From: Micromonospora parathelypteridis
GTDB taxonomy: Bacteria; Actinomycetota; Actinomycetes; Mycobacteriales; Micromonosporaceae
NCBI RefSeq assembly: GCF_014201145.1
Contig: NZ_JACHDP010000001.1
Coordinates: forward strand, 186,001-250,000
Reading direction: 5' to 3'
Length of the DNA stretch: 64,000 nucleotides
Part shown: positions 49,371 through 57,881 of the stretch, one piece after another
How the letters are laid out: each line of letters starts with the position of its first letter
How positions within the stretch are numbered: the first letter of the stretch is position 1
Made by a program: the position numbers and the translations under genes
Notes under the pieces: generated by a model
Database searches by the model: none
What the model was told of the DNA's origin: nothing
What the model saw: the letters and a program-made list of their open reading frames with translations, nothing else

Positions 49371-50143
49371 GCCTCCAGGCCGGTGGGGGCCGACCCGGCG
49401 TCGACCGGGTGGCCAAGGTAGACCTCCTGCACGCGCGGGTCGGCCTGGACCTGGGCCACCGTGCCCTCGCTGAGCACCCGACCGGCGTGCAGCACGGTGA
49501 CGCTGCGCGCGAACCGGCGCAGGAAGTCCATGTCGTGCTCGATCACCACGACCGTGCGGTCCTGGCTCACCGTCTCCAGCAGGACACCGGTGGCGTCGCG
49601 TTCCTCGTGGCTCATCCCGGCGACCGGCTCGTCGAGCAGCAGCAGTCGGGCGTCCTGCACCAGCAGCATCCCGATCTCCAGCCACTGCTTCTGGCCGTGC
49701 GCGAGCGTCCCGGCGAGGTGCCCGGCCCGCTCGGCCAGCCCGATGGTCTCCAGCGCCCCGGCCACCTCGTCCGGGACATCCCGACGGCGGCGGGCCAGGG
49801 TCGCCCAGCTGCGACGAGCGCCCGCCGCGATGTCGAGGTTCTGCAGCACGGACAGTTCCTCGAAGACCGTCGAGGTCTGGAAGGTCCGCCCGATGCCCAA
49901 CCGGCTGATCCGGTGCACCGGCCGGCCGAGCAACTCGTGATCACCGAAGCGGACCGAACCGGTGGCCCGGACCAGGCCGGTGATCGCGTCGACCAGGGTG
50001 GTCTTGCCAGCACCGTTCGGCCCGATCAGGAACCGTATGTCGCCGGCCGGCACCTCCAGCGAGACGCCGTCGACGGCCGTGAAACCGTCGAAGCTGACCC
50101 GCACGTCGCAGACGGACAGACCGTCCAACCGGTCGCCGCTCAT
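49367..50143 (-). CDS. urtD: Urea ABC transporter ATP-binding protein UrtD
   Basis: The 258-aa ATPase of the LivG/UrtD type has Walker A FLIGPNGAGKTTLVDAITGL near residue 40. A LivG-like FQTSTVFEELSVLQNL is followed by the signature-like LAHGQKQWLEIGMLL, where UrtD proteins have this HGQKQW variant in place of LSGGQ. Walker B is LLLLDEPVAGMSHEE, and VVVIEHDMDF follows. ATG 50143 overlaps urtC by 4 nt; urtE starts in its stop. The HGQ-QW form is a good discriminator of UrtD from LivG. Confidence 0.95.
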   Translation of the reverse strand: MSGDRLDGLSVCDVRVSFDGFTAVDGVSLEVPAGDIRFLIGPNGAGKTTLVDAITGLVRATGSVRFGDHELLGRPVHRISRLGIGRTFQTSTVFEELSVLQNLDIAAGARRSWATLARRRRDVPDEVAGALETIGLAERAGHLAGTLAHGQKQWLEIGMLLVQDARLLLLDEPVAGMSHEERDATGVLLETVSQDRTVVVIEHDMDFLRRFARSVTVLHAGRVLSEGTVAQVQADPRVQEVYLGHPVDAGSAPTGLEA

Positions 50144-51327
50144 GCTGCCGGCACCTCCGTCCGCTCGGCGCGCCGTCGACCCAGCGGCGACCACCCACGC
50201 CGGCGCGACTCCACGGCGCCGTCACGGCGGCGGGCCAGCGCCCACAGCGACGCCAGGCCGCCGGGCAGGAACGCCACCACCACCACGAAGAGCAGACCCT
50301 GCAGGTACGTCCAGGTGCCGGGGAAGCGCTCGGACAGGGCGGTACGCGCCCAGGCCACCGCCACCGCGCCGAGCACCGGACCGAGCAGGGTCGCCCGCCC
50401 ACCCACCGCGACCCCGATGACGAACTCGATCGACGGGACGATACCGATCAGCGCGGGCGAGATGATGCCCACCGCGGGCACGAACAGCGCCCCGGCCAGG
50501 CCGGCCATACCGGCCGCGACGACGTACGCGACGAGCTTGACCGACGCCGGGTCGTAGCCGAGGAAGCGGACCCGCTCCTCACCGTCACGGACCGCCACCA
50601 GCAGCTCCCCGTAGCGGCTGCGGATGAGTTGGCGGGTCAGCGCGAGCAACGCCAGCAGCGTCCCGGCGATGATGAAGTAGACCATCCGCTGGTTGACCGG
50701 GTCGTCCAGGTCGTAGCCGAAGAAGCCCTTGATGTCGGTGAGCCCGTTGGTGCCGCCCGTCGTGCCCTGCTGCCCGATCAGCAGGATCACCATCGCGGCG
50801 GCGAGCGCCTGACTGAGGATGGCGAAGTACGCGCCTCGGACACGGCGACGGAAGACCAGCGAGCCGAGCCCGAAGGCGACAGCCATCGGCAGCAACACCG
50901 TCGCGGGCAGCGCGAACCACGGGCTGGCGAACGGTCTCCACCACACCGGCAGTTCGTCGAGCTGCCCGTACAGCTGCATGAAGTCGGGCATCCCACCCGG
51001 GCCCGCGTCGGCGAGCTTGAGGTGCATGGCCATCGCGTAGCCGCCGAGGCCGAAGAAGACGCCCTGACCGAGCGTGAGCATCCCGCCCCGACCCCAGGCG
51101 ATCCCGATGCCGACCGCGACCATGGCGACGCAGAGGTACTTGGCCAGCAGGGACAGCCGGAAGTCCGACAGCACCAGCGGCGCCACGGCGAACAGCAGCG
51201 CCGCGCCGAACGCGAAGCCGGCGGCCGTCCGCAGCCGGAAGCGACCATCGGGCCGGGCCGGAGGTACGACGCTGGTGGGCGCCGGATCATCGGCGACGCT
51301 GGGAGGCGCAGGGGTGACGGCAGTCAT
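50140..51327 (-). CDS. urtC: Urea ABC transporter permease UrtC
   Basis: The 395-aa permease of the LivM class has about eight to ten helices, with AVGIGIAWGRGGMLTLGQGV near residue 90 and RFLGYDPASVKLVAYVVAAG near 270. It has a long cytoplasmic C-terminal extension rich in Arg (RRRDGAVESRRRGW). It forms the membrane pore with UrtB. ATG 51327 overlaps urtB by 4 nt, with CAGGAG about 7 nt upstream. Confidence 0.94.
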   Translation of the reverse strand: MTAVTPAPPSVADDPAPTSVVPPARPDGRFRLRTAAGFAFGAALLFAVAPLVLSDFRLSLLAKYLCVAMVAVGIGIAWGRGGMLTLGQGVFFGLGGYAMAMHLKLADAGPGGMPDFMQLYGQLDELPVWWRPFASPWFALPATVLLPMAVAFGLGSLVFRRRVRGAYFAILSQALAAAMVILLIGQQGTTGGTNGLTDIKGFFGYDLDDPVNQRMVYFIIAGTLLALLALTRQLIRSRYGELLVAVRDGEERVRFLGYDPASVKLVAYVVAAGMAGLAGALFVPAVGIISPALIGIVPSIEFVIGVAVGGRATLLGPVLGAVAVAWARTALSERFPGTWTYLQGLLFVVVVAFLPGGLASLWALARRRDGAVESRRRGWSPLGRRRAERTEVPAA

Positions 51328-52211
51328 GCGAGGCTCCTGGTCCGCAGGGTGAACAGGCCCTGTGGCCGCCACTGGAGGAACGCGACGATCGCCACGAACA
51401 CGATCACCTTGGCGACGCTGAGGGTGGTCAGGTACTCCCCGGTGGCCTGCAGCACGCCGAGGGCGAAGGCGACGATCACGCTGCCCTTGAGCTGGCCGAT
51501 CCCGCCGACCACGACGACCAGGAAGGCATCGATGATCAGGTTGGTGCCCATGGTCGGGCCGATCGGGCCGAGCAGGGTGAGTGCCACGCCGGCGAGCCCG
51601 GCCAGGCCGGAGCCGATGAAGAAGGTTGTCCGGTCGACCCGCGCGGTGGGGATGCCGGACACCGCGGCGAGGTCACGGTTCTGCACCACGGCCCGGATGC
51701 GGCGCCCGAGCGGGGTGAGCCGCAGCGCCAGGGTGAGCGCCGCGACGGCGGCCAGCGCCAGGGCCAGGATGAACAGCCGGTTGTTGGCGATGGTCAGCCC
51801 GCCGGGCAGCGCCACGTTGCCGGTCAGCAGCTCAGGAGCGCGGGTCTGCACGTTCGGACTGCCGAAGACGTCGCGGGCCAGTTGCTGCAGCATCAACGAC
51901 ACGCCCCAGGTGACCAGCAGGGTGTCCAGTGGTCGGGCGTAGAGCCGGCGGATGAGCAGGATTTCCAGCAGGACGCCCATCGTGCCGGCGACCACGAACG
52001 CCACCGGCAGCGCGACCACCAGCGACCAGCCGGCCCCGGTGATGCTCTGTTGCAGGACATAGGTGGTGTACGCGCCGGCCATGATGAACTCACCGTGCGC
52101 CATGTTGATCACGTTCATCTGGCCGAAGGTCAGCGCGAGTCCCAGAGCGATGAGCAGCAGCACCGCGCCGATGCTGATGCCGGTGAAGAGTTGACCGAAG
52201 AGGACTGTCAC
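51324..52211 (-). CDS. urtB: Urea ABC transporter permease UrtB
   Basis: The 295-aa LivH-class permease has eight or so helices, with ALTFGQMNVINMAHGEFIMA near residue 30 and the ATPase-contact loop LDTLLVTWGVSLMLQQL near 95. The GTG start at 52211 opens MTVLFGQLFTGISIG; GGAG is about 8 nt upstream. It is separated from urtA by 75 nt that contain a hairpin. UrtB and UrtC pair as the channel for urea. Confidence 0.94.
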   Translation of the reverse strand: MTVLFGQLFTGISIGAVLLLIALGLALTFGQMNVINMAHGEFIMAGAYTTYVLQQSITGAGWSLVVALPVAFVVAGTMGVLLEILLIRRLYARPLDTLLVTWGVSLMLQQLARDVFGSPNVQTRAPELLTGNVALPGGLTIANNRLFILALALAAVAALTLALRLTPLGRRIRAVVQNRDLAAVSGIPTARVDRTTFFIGSGLAGLAGVALTLLGPIGPTMGTNLIIDAFLVVVVGGIGQLKGSVIVAFALGVLQATGEYLTTLSVAKVIVFVAIVAFLQWRPQGLFTLRTRSLA

Positions 52212-52239
52212 GGTGGGTACTCCGTACTGCTGGTCGGGT

Positions 52240-52279
52240 GGCCCGGGCGGACCGCGCGGCAACGCGCCCCGCCCGGGCC
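52240..52279 (-). terminator. urtA-urtB intergenic hairpin (partial terminator candidate)
   Basis: An 11-bp stem, ggcccgggcgg (52240-52250) with ccgcccgggcc (52269-52279), encloses a loop that could hold a small inner stem. It lies between the binding-protein gene and urtB in the direction of transcription, so it would stop some transcripts and leave more UrtA than membrane subunits. Confidence 0.65.
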
Positions 52280-52286
52280 GGCGTCG

Positions 52287-53531
52287 TCAGCTCAGGCCGC
52301 TCGCCCAGGGGTAGGTCTTGAGGTACGGGTCCGGCGAGACCGGCTTGCCGGAGTTCCACACCTCGGTGATCAGACCGTCCGCGCCGATCTTGCCGATCCG
52401 GGCGGTCTTGGCGATGTGCTGGGTCGTGCCGTCGACCGTGACCACGCCCTCGGGCGCGTCGAACGTGATCCCGCCCGAGGCGGAACGGACCTTCTCCACG
52501 TCGAACGCGCCGGCCTTCTCGACCATCGCCTTCCACAGGTGCACCGCGACGTACGCGGCCTCCATCGGGTCGCTGGTCGGCTTGTCCGCGCCGTACTTCG
52601 CCTTGTACGCGGCCACGAACTTCGAGTTCGCCGCCCCAGGCGTGGTCTGGTAGTAGTTCCAGGCGGTCAGCTGGCCCTCCAGGTACTGGGTGCCGATGCC
52701 CTTCACCTCCTCCTCGGCGATCGACACCGACACCACCGGCATCGCGGCGGCGGTCAGGCCGGCCGACTTGTATTCCTTGAAGAAGGCCACGTTGCTGTCA
52801 CCGTTGAGGGTGTTGAACACGGCGTCGGCGCCCGACGACTTGACCTTGTTGACGATGGTGCCGAACTCGGTGGATCCGAGTGGCGCGTAATCCTCGCCCA
52901 GCACGGTCATCCCGTTCGCGGCCGCGTAGGCCTTGATGATTTTGTTCGCGGTGCGGGGAAAGACGTAGTCGCTGCCGACCAGATAGACCGACTTCGCGCC
53001 CTGTGCCTTGAGGTAGTCGAGCCCGGGAACGATCTGCTGGTTGGTCGTCGCGCCCGTGTAGAAGATGTAGGGGGATTGTTCGAGCCCTTCGTACTGCACC
53101 GGGTAGAACAGCAACGCCTTGTTCTTCTCGAACACCGGCTTCACCGCCTTCCGACTGGCCGACGTCCAGCAGCCGAAGACGGCGGCGACCCGGTCCTCGG
53201 AGATGAGCTTCTCCGCCTTCTCGGCGAAGGTGGGCCAGTCCGAGGCGCCGTCCTCACCGATCGGCTGGACCTTCTTGCCGAGGACGCCGCCGGCCGCGTT
53301 GATCTCCTCGACGGCGAGCATGATGGAGTCGCGGACGGTGACCTCGCTGATCGCCATGGTTCCGGAGAGCGAGTTGAGCAGGCCCACCTTGACGGTGTCG
53401 CCGGCGACGTCGGCCGTGACGCCGGTCGCGCTCGGATCGTCGGTGGTCTTGCTGCCGCACGCGGCCATCGCGGCCGCGGCGACCAGGGTCATGGCACCCG
53501 CCATGATGCGGCGGCCCCGGAATAGTGACAT
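52287..53531 (-). CDS. urtA: Urea-binding lipoprotein UrtA
   Basis: The 414-aa protein has a lipobox (AMAACGSK; Cys near residue 25). A family 5 binding-protein fold follows, with [20 protein letters not shown] near 50, [20 protein letters not shown] near 120, [20 protein letters not shown] after it and LIGFDxG-less C-terminal lobe ending YPWASGLS. Conserved Trp/Tyr residues match urea-binding UrtA (TIGR03407) better than amino-acid binders. ATG 53531 is the first gene of urtABCDE. Its 5' region has a GlnR-like site. Confidence 0.95.
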   Translation of the reverse strand: MSLFRGRRIMAGAMTLVAAAAMAACGSKTTDDPSATGVTADVAGDTVKVGLLNSLSGTMAISEVTVRDSIMLAVEEINAAGGVLGKKVQPIGEDGASDWPTFAEKAEKLISEDRVAAVFGCWTSASRKAVKPVFEKNKALLFYPVQYEGLEQSPYIFYTGATTNQQIVPGLDYLKAQGAKSVYLVGSDYVFPRTANKIIKAYAAANGMTVLGEDYAPLGSTEFGTIVNKVKSSGADAVFNTLNGDSNVAFFKEYKSAGLTAAAMPVVSVSIAEEEVKGIGTQYLEGQLTAWNYYQTTPGAANSKFVAAYKAKYGADKPTSDPMEAAYVAVHLWKAMVEKAGAFDVEKVRSASGGITFDAPEGVVTVDGTTQHIAKTARIGKIGADGLITEVWNSGKPVSPDPYLKTYPWASGLS

Positions 53532-53959
53532 CTACTCTCCCTGCGGTGCACTCAAGTGGCGAATGGACGGTCGGTGCGGTCCGGTGGAGCTGACGTGGGC
53601 GATGCCGAGGGCGACGGGTGGACGCCGCTCAAGGCACCGGATCGGATATGGGCAGGGAAAGCGTCGACCGACATGATTGCGCGTGTGTTTCCCAGTCCTT
53701 AATTGACTGTTTCCGCGCAGCCGGTGAGACGCCAACGAAAATCGGCCGGCACCCGTTGAGGAACGGTGCCGGCCGCGCGGAGAGAGTCGAAGAAAATGTC
53801 ACCACAATGGTCGGCGAGCGATTCCGCCGACGGTGGGCGCACAATGGTGACGGCTGACCTCCCAGGGCCAGATCCTTCACGCAGGAAGCATCTTAGGACC
53901 GGATCGGGTGGAGCTGTCAAGGGTCTGGTCGACCACTGGGACGGCTGTCCGCGCCCGAG
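53532..53959. other. Intergenic region between urtA and the AmiC-like gene
   Basis: These 428 bases contain no supported gene. The part at 53640-53760 is AT-richer and contains the candidate GlnR site and presumably the urtA promoter. The part nearer 53900-53959 is the downstream side of the AmiC-like gene and has no clear terminator. Confidence 0.6.
53685..53711 (-). promoter_or_regulatory. Candidate GlnR binding site upstream of urtA
   Basis: On the minus strand, GAAAC (53711-53707) and GAAAC (53689-53685) are exactly 22 nt apart. Between them the TTAAG stretch supplies the T and A of a gTnAc half-site at the expected n6 spacing. This fits one and a half repeats of the actinobacterial GlnR consensus gTnAc-n6-GaAAc. 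The first upstream gTnAc half is poor. It lies 155-180 nt upstream of urtA. Confidence 0.5.
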
Positions 53960-55042
53960 TCAGAGCTGGGCGAGCACGGTGAAGTCGAGCCCATCGGCCT
54001 CGGCCAGGTAGATGCGCTGACGCACGTGCCGCCGGCGCAGCCGCAACCGCCCACGCGGCCCGTGGTACGCCACGGTGTCGGCGGCCGTCTCGATGGCCCG
54101 CACGTCGAGGGTGCGGGCCTGCCCGATCAGCGCGGCGAGCAGCATCACGCCCTCGTAGCAGGACTCCCCCAGGCTGCCCAGCGGCGGCGCCTCGACCCCG
54201 AAGCGACGGGCGAACTCGCCGTGGAAGTCGAGGTTCTCCTGTGTCACCAGCCCGGCGAAGAAACCCGCGGTGCTGTACAGCCGCCGCGTCGCGCCGGCAC
54301 CGCTGGCCAGCAGCATGTTCTCGTCCATCAACGTGCTCAGCCGCAGACAGCGCTGGTCCAGCCCGGATCGCGCGAACGCCCGGTTGAACCGCACCGCGTC
54401 CGCACCGACCAGCAGCATCAACACCGCGTCCGCGTCGCTGTGCTCGACGCGGCGCAACACCTCGGTGAAGTCGTGCGCGTCCAACGGCAGGAAATGCTGG
54501 CCCACCACCTGCCCGCCGCCGCGCAGCGCGTACCGCTGGGCCGCCCGCGCCGTACGCCGCGGCCACACGTAGTCGTTACCGACCACGAACCACCGACGCA
54601 CCCCCTGTTCGCGGGCGAGCAGCCGCATCGCCGGCCACAGTTGGGCATCCGGTGTCTCGCTGGTCAGGAAGACCCCCTCGGTACGCTCACCGCCCTCGTA
54701 GAGTGCGGTGTAGACGTACGGAACGCGGTGCGCGACGCGAGGTGCCAGCGCCTGGCGCACCGAGGAGATGTGCCACCCCGTCACCCCCTGCACGGCCCCC
54801 ACCGATACCAGCGCCTCGACCTCAGCGGCCACCTCGGCCGGCGGTGCGCCGCCGTCGACCGGCACCAGCCGCACCTCTCGACCCAGCACGCCGCCGCACC
54901 GGTTGATCTCCTCGACTGCGAGTTGCGCGCAGAGCTCGCAGGTGGGGCCGAACATGCCGGCCGGCCCGCGCATCGGATAGACCAACGCGATGCTGACCAC
55001 GGCACGGTCGACGGTCAGCCACGGCGGTGCCGGCGCGGACAT
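53960..55042 (-). CDS. Cytosolic AmiC-like substrate-binding protein
   Basis: The 360-aa protein has the family 5 periplasmic-binding fold: VSIALVYPMRGPAGMFGPTC near the start, AVEEINRCGGVLGREVRLV, GVTGWHISSVRQALAP near 90, VPYVYTALYEGGE and FVVGNDYVWPRRTARAAQRY. It has no signal peptide or lipobox, so it should be cytoplasmic, as AmiC is. AmiC senses amides and restrains an antiterminator; here a MarR gene is divergent 97 bp away. Its similarity to UrtA and its location between urt and ure suggest sensing of urea or a short amide. The start ATG 55042 lacks a strong ribosome site. Confidence 0.82.
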   Translation of the reverse strand: MSAPAPPWLTVDRAVVSIALVYPMRGPAGMFGPTCELCAQLAVEEINRCGGVLGREVRLVPVDGGAPPAEVAAEVEALVSVGAVQGVTGWHISSVRQALAPRVAHRVPYVYTALYEGGERTEGVFLTSETPDAQLWPAMRLLAREQGVRRWFVVGNDYVWPRRTARAAQRYALRGGGQVVGQHFLPLDAHDFTEVLRRVEHSDADAVLMLLVGADAVRFNRAFARSGLDQRCLRLSTLMDENMLLASGAGATRRLYSTAGFFAGLVTQENLDFHGEFARRFGVEAPPLGSLGESCYEGVMLLAALIGQARTLDVRAIETAADTVAYHGPRGRLRLRRRHVRQRIYLAEADGLDFTVLAQL

Positions 55043-55138
55043 GTGCACATGATTGCCCGGCCCAGGACGGAAGGCCAGAGCTCTCCACGGACCGGGACGA
55101 CTCGGTAACATGACAGGGCCACCGGACCAGGGAGTTTC

Positions 55139-55654
55139 ATGTCAGACGTGCCCGGGGCGCCAGCCGACCTGCTGCGCTCGCTCACCCGCGCCGAACGGCT
55201 GCTCTCTCGCCGGCTGGGCGCCGTCCTGGCCGACGACGCGCTGACCATCGAGGCGTGGCGGGTGCTGTGCCTGCTCGCCGACGGCCAGGGACACCCGATG
55301 AGCGAGGTGTCCGCCGAGGCCTCACTGCCCCCGGGCACCCTCACCAAGCTGGTCGACCAGTTGGTCGACCGCAACCTCGTCTTCCGTCGGATCGATCCGA
55401 TGGACCGTCGGCGGATCCGCGCCTATCTCACGGCCCGGGGTCGGCGCGAGCACGCCCGCCTCGACGAGCGGGTCCGGGCCAGCCTCGCCGAGCTGGGCAT
55501 CTCGCAGACCGTCGCGCTGGACGCGCCACAGGCCGCCGGTTTGATCGGAGCCCTCGACGACCTGATCGACCGCCTCGACCCGGCCCGCCGCGCGACCCCC
55601 GCAACCCGGCTCGCCGACTCGACACCCGCAGGAATCACGGCAGGTCAGCGCTGA
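55139..55654 (+). CDS. MarR-family transcriptional regulator
   Basis: The 171-aa winged helix protein has a recognition region at VSAEASLPPGTLTKLVDQLV (residues 60-80), the wing at VFRRIDPMDRRRIRAYLTAR, and the flanking dimerisation helices. It is divergent from the AmiC-like gene, with 96 bp between starts, so it may control that gene and itself in response to a small ligand. Its last 20 nt overlap head-on the 3' end of ureD. The ATG at 55139 follows CAGGGAG by about 5 nt. Confidence 0.9.
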   Translation: MSDVPGAPADLLRSLTRAERLLSRRLGAVLADDALTIEAWRVLCLLADGQGHPMSEVSAEASLPPGTLTKLVDQLVDRNLVFRRIDPMDRRRIRAYLTARGRREHARLDERVRASLAELGISQTVALDAPQAAGLIGALDDLIDRLDPARRATPATRLADSTPAGITAGQR

Positions 55655-56390
55655 GGGGCGGGTGCTCCCAGCTCGTGAGGTGGGCACGCAGGGTGTGTGC
55701 GTCCGGGGCGGTGGCGGTCCACAGTGTCGCTGGACCACCGGCAAGCGGCAGTCGAGCGGCGGTCCCGTCGGACCGGACATACGCCGGTTCGGCGGGCCGC
55801 GACGGGTCGACCACCAGCAGCGAGCCGGTAGCCGGTGCGCCATCGAGCACGGCCGGCCCCGCCCAGCCAGGTGCCTGCGGTCCCACCGCCAGGGACTGCC
55901 GCAGCAACGGCCGGCCCGCGTAGTCGACCTGGGTGTGTACGACGGCGCCGCCGGGTGCCTCGCCGTACCGGCCACAGATCAGCTCGTCGCGCCAACGGAG
56001 GCTCGCCCCGGCGACCAGGTCGATCCGGGATTCGGCGAGGTGCGCGCAGCCGGCCGCCGCGACCAGTTGTTCGGGTAGCCAGTGCAGCGTGGCGCCGGCC
56101 TGGACCTCCGCCCGCACCGCCATCCGGGACACGGCGCCGGGCCGGCCCGGTAGGGCGATCGACGCGGCGACGGTGTGCACCCGGACCGCCGCGTCCGGTC
56201 CCACCTCTATCTCCAGCCGTAAATCGTCGCCGGCGATCGGGCCGGCCGCCCCGCCGACGAGGTGCACCGTGGCGACACCATCGTCGGTCGGGGTCTGGCG
56301 CAGCAGTAGCGGCGTTTCGCTGTGCAGCTCGACCAGGACCGTGCCACCCCGACCGTCGGCCCGGGCCACCAGCCGGGCGAGCGCTCGCAT
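55635..56390 (-). CDS. ureD: Urease accessory protein UreD
   Basis: The 251-aa protein shows the UreD/UreH beta-helix type sequence: TPLLLRQTPTDDGVATVHLV near residue 28, GDDLRLEIEVGPDAAVRVHT, LHWLPEQLVAAAGCAHLAES near 105 and LRWRDELICGRYGEAPGG near 130. It forms the scaffold to which UreF and UreG bind for nickel insertion. It is the last gene in the operon, with ATG 56390 overlapping ureG's stop by one base. It also overlaps the MarR gene's 3' end by 20 nt on the opposite strand. Confidence 0.92.
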   Translation of the reverse strand: MRALARLVARADGRGGTVLVELHSETPLLLRQTPTDDGVATVHLVGGAAGPIAGDDLRLEIEVGPDAAVRVHTVAASIALPGRPGAVSRMAVRAEVQAGATLHWLPEQLVAAAGCAHLAESRIDLVAGASLRWRDELICGRYGEAPGGAVVHTQVDYAGRPLLRQSLAVGPQAPGWAGPAVLDGAPATGSLLVVDPSRPAEPAYVRSDGTAARLPLAGGPATLWTATAPDAHTLRAHLTSWEHPPLSADLP

Positions 56391-57157
56391 CAGGCCGGAC
56401 CGACCGGTACGGCGAGGGGGTGCAGGGCAGCGTGGTGGGCCAGCTCGTGCCGGATCCAGTCGGCGACCCGGCCCGCCGTGGGGTCGCCCACGATGGACAG
56501 GAAGAGGGTCGGGAGGTCGCCGCGCCGGGCCCGCGCGTCGCGCTCCATCACGCCGAGGTCAGCGCCGACCATCGGCGCCAGGTCGGTCTTGTTGATCACG
56601 AGGAGGTCCGCGGCGGTGACTCCGGGTCCGCCCTTGCGGGGCACCTTGTCCCCTCCCGCGACGTCGACCACGAAGATCTGCCGGTCGACCAGTCCCCGGC
56701 TGAACGTCGCGGTCAGGTTGTCCCCACCGCTCTCCACCAGGACCAGGTCCAACGGGCCGACCGTCTCGGCCAACTCGTCCACGGCATCCAGGTTGGCGCC
56801 GATGTCGTCGCGGATCGCGGTGTGTGGGCAGCAACCGGTCTCCACCGCGCGGATCCGGGCCGGGTCCAGCACTCCGGCCCGTCGGAGAAAGTCGGCGTCC
56901 TCGGTCGTGTAGATGTCGTTCGTCACCACGCCGAGCCGTAACTCGTCGGCGAAGGCGCGGCAGAGCGCGGCCACCAGGGCCGTCTTGCCGGATCCGACCG
57001 GGCCGCCGATACCGACCCGCAGGGCACGGCCCGCGCGCGCGAGCGGCGGGTGTGGGTCGACCCCTGGTTCGGGATGGGTGTGCGGAACGGTCTCGTCGTG
57101 GGGTGGGGCGGCCGGCAGCGGCGGGATCGGCTCGGCAGTGGGCACAGCGCTCGGCAC
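56390..57157 (-). CDS. ureG: Urease accessory GTPase UreG
   Basis: The 255-aa GTPase has P-loop [20 protein letters not shown] near residue 48, the switch/nickel motif [13 protein letters not shown] (Cys-Pro-His), [17 protein letters not shown] and the NKTD guanine motif in [12 protein letters not shown] histidine-rich segment before the P-loop ([19 protein letters not shown]) may hold nickel, useful because ureE is absent. The start is uncertain: GTG 57157 is used, but TTG 57175 has a better ribosome site (GGGAGGTG) inside ureF, and GTG 57145 is also possible. Confidence 0.92.
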   Translation of the reverse strand: MPSAVPTAEPIPPLPAAPPHDETVPHTHPEPGVDPHPPLARAGRALRVGIGGPVGSGKTALVAALCRAFADELRLGVVTNDIYTTEDADFLRRAGVLDPARIRAVETGCCPHTAIRDDIGANLDAVDELAETVGPLDLVLVESGGDNLTATFSRGLVDRQIFVVDVAGGDKVPRKGGPGVTAADLLVINKTDLAPMVGADLGVMERDARARRGDLPTLFLSIVGDPTAGRVADWIRHELAHHAALHPLAVPVGPA

Positions 57158-57164
57158 AACGGTG

Positions 57165-57881
57165 TCAGGACGCAAAGAGACGCACCTCCCAGGTGGCATG
57201 GACTTCGGCATGGATGTCGGTGAGCGGAGCGGCCGCGGCCGGCAGTCGCTCCGGTGGGTCGTCGGCGGCCTGCGCCGCGTCGGCGGCCGTGCCGTCGCAG
57301 GCATCGGCGAGACCGACCAGCAAGGCCTGGACCCGGTACGGGTCGAGACCGAGCAGGCGTACGCCGGCGCTGGCCGCCCCGGTCAGCGTCCCGTACGCGG
57401 CGACGGTGGCGGTTTCGAGGCGGGACAGCCCGGCCGCGGAGCCGAGCAGCCCGAGCACCAGCGGTTGGTGTGCACCGCAGGCCGTGGCGGGCAGGTCGCC
57501 GAACGGAGCGTCCGGCCAGATGGCCCGGCCGGCGCGCAGCAGCGCTCGGCCCTGTCGGCGGGAGACCGTCCGCAGAGCCGGGGCAGCGGTACGCGCGTCC
57601 AGTTCGGCGTCGAGCCGCGCCAGCACGTTCGACCGTGCGGCGGACCGGGCCGGCTCGGCCGCGTCGCCGACCCCCGGCACCGTCGCCCGGTGTGCGGCCG
57701 CCGCGAACGCCGCACCGACCAGACCGGCGGTGGCCAACCGTCCGGCCAGGAACGCCTCCAACGAGACCAGGTCGGTGACCCGACCGGCCGCGACGGCCGC
57801 CTCCAGACCGCCGGAGTGCGCGTGCGCCCCGGCCGGGAAGCGTCCGTCGGCCAGCAGCAACAGCAGGCTCGGCGTCGCCAT
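57165..57881 (-). CDS. ureF: Urease accessory protein UreF
   Basis: The 238-aa mostly helical protein opens [20 protein letters not shown], the UreF signature (FPxGxxxHSxGLE). The later helices have [20 protein letters not shown] and the conserved [14 protein letters not shown]. UreF binds UreD and recruits UreG during nickel insertion. It starts at ATG 57881, overlapping the ureC stop by one base (TGATG), so it is co-translated with the catalytic subunit. Confidence 0.92.
   Translation of the reverse strand: MATPSLLLLLADGRFPAGAHAHSGGLEAAVAAGRVTDLVSLEAFLAGRLATAGLVGAAFAAAAHRATVPGVGDAAEPARSAARSNVLARLDAELDARTAAPALRTVSRRQGRALLRAGRAIWPDAPFGDLPATACGAHQPLVLGLLGSAAGLSRLETATVAAYGTLTGAASAGVRLLGLDPYRVQALLVGLADACDGTAADAAQAADDPPERLPAAAAPLTDIHAEVHATWEVRLFAS

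Noticed and set aside
53618..53920. Short frames on both strands in the urtA upstream region
   Set aside because: They lack the codon bias of neighbouring genes, overlap each other, and lie over the AT-rich control region.
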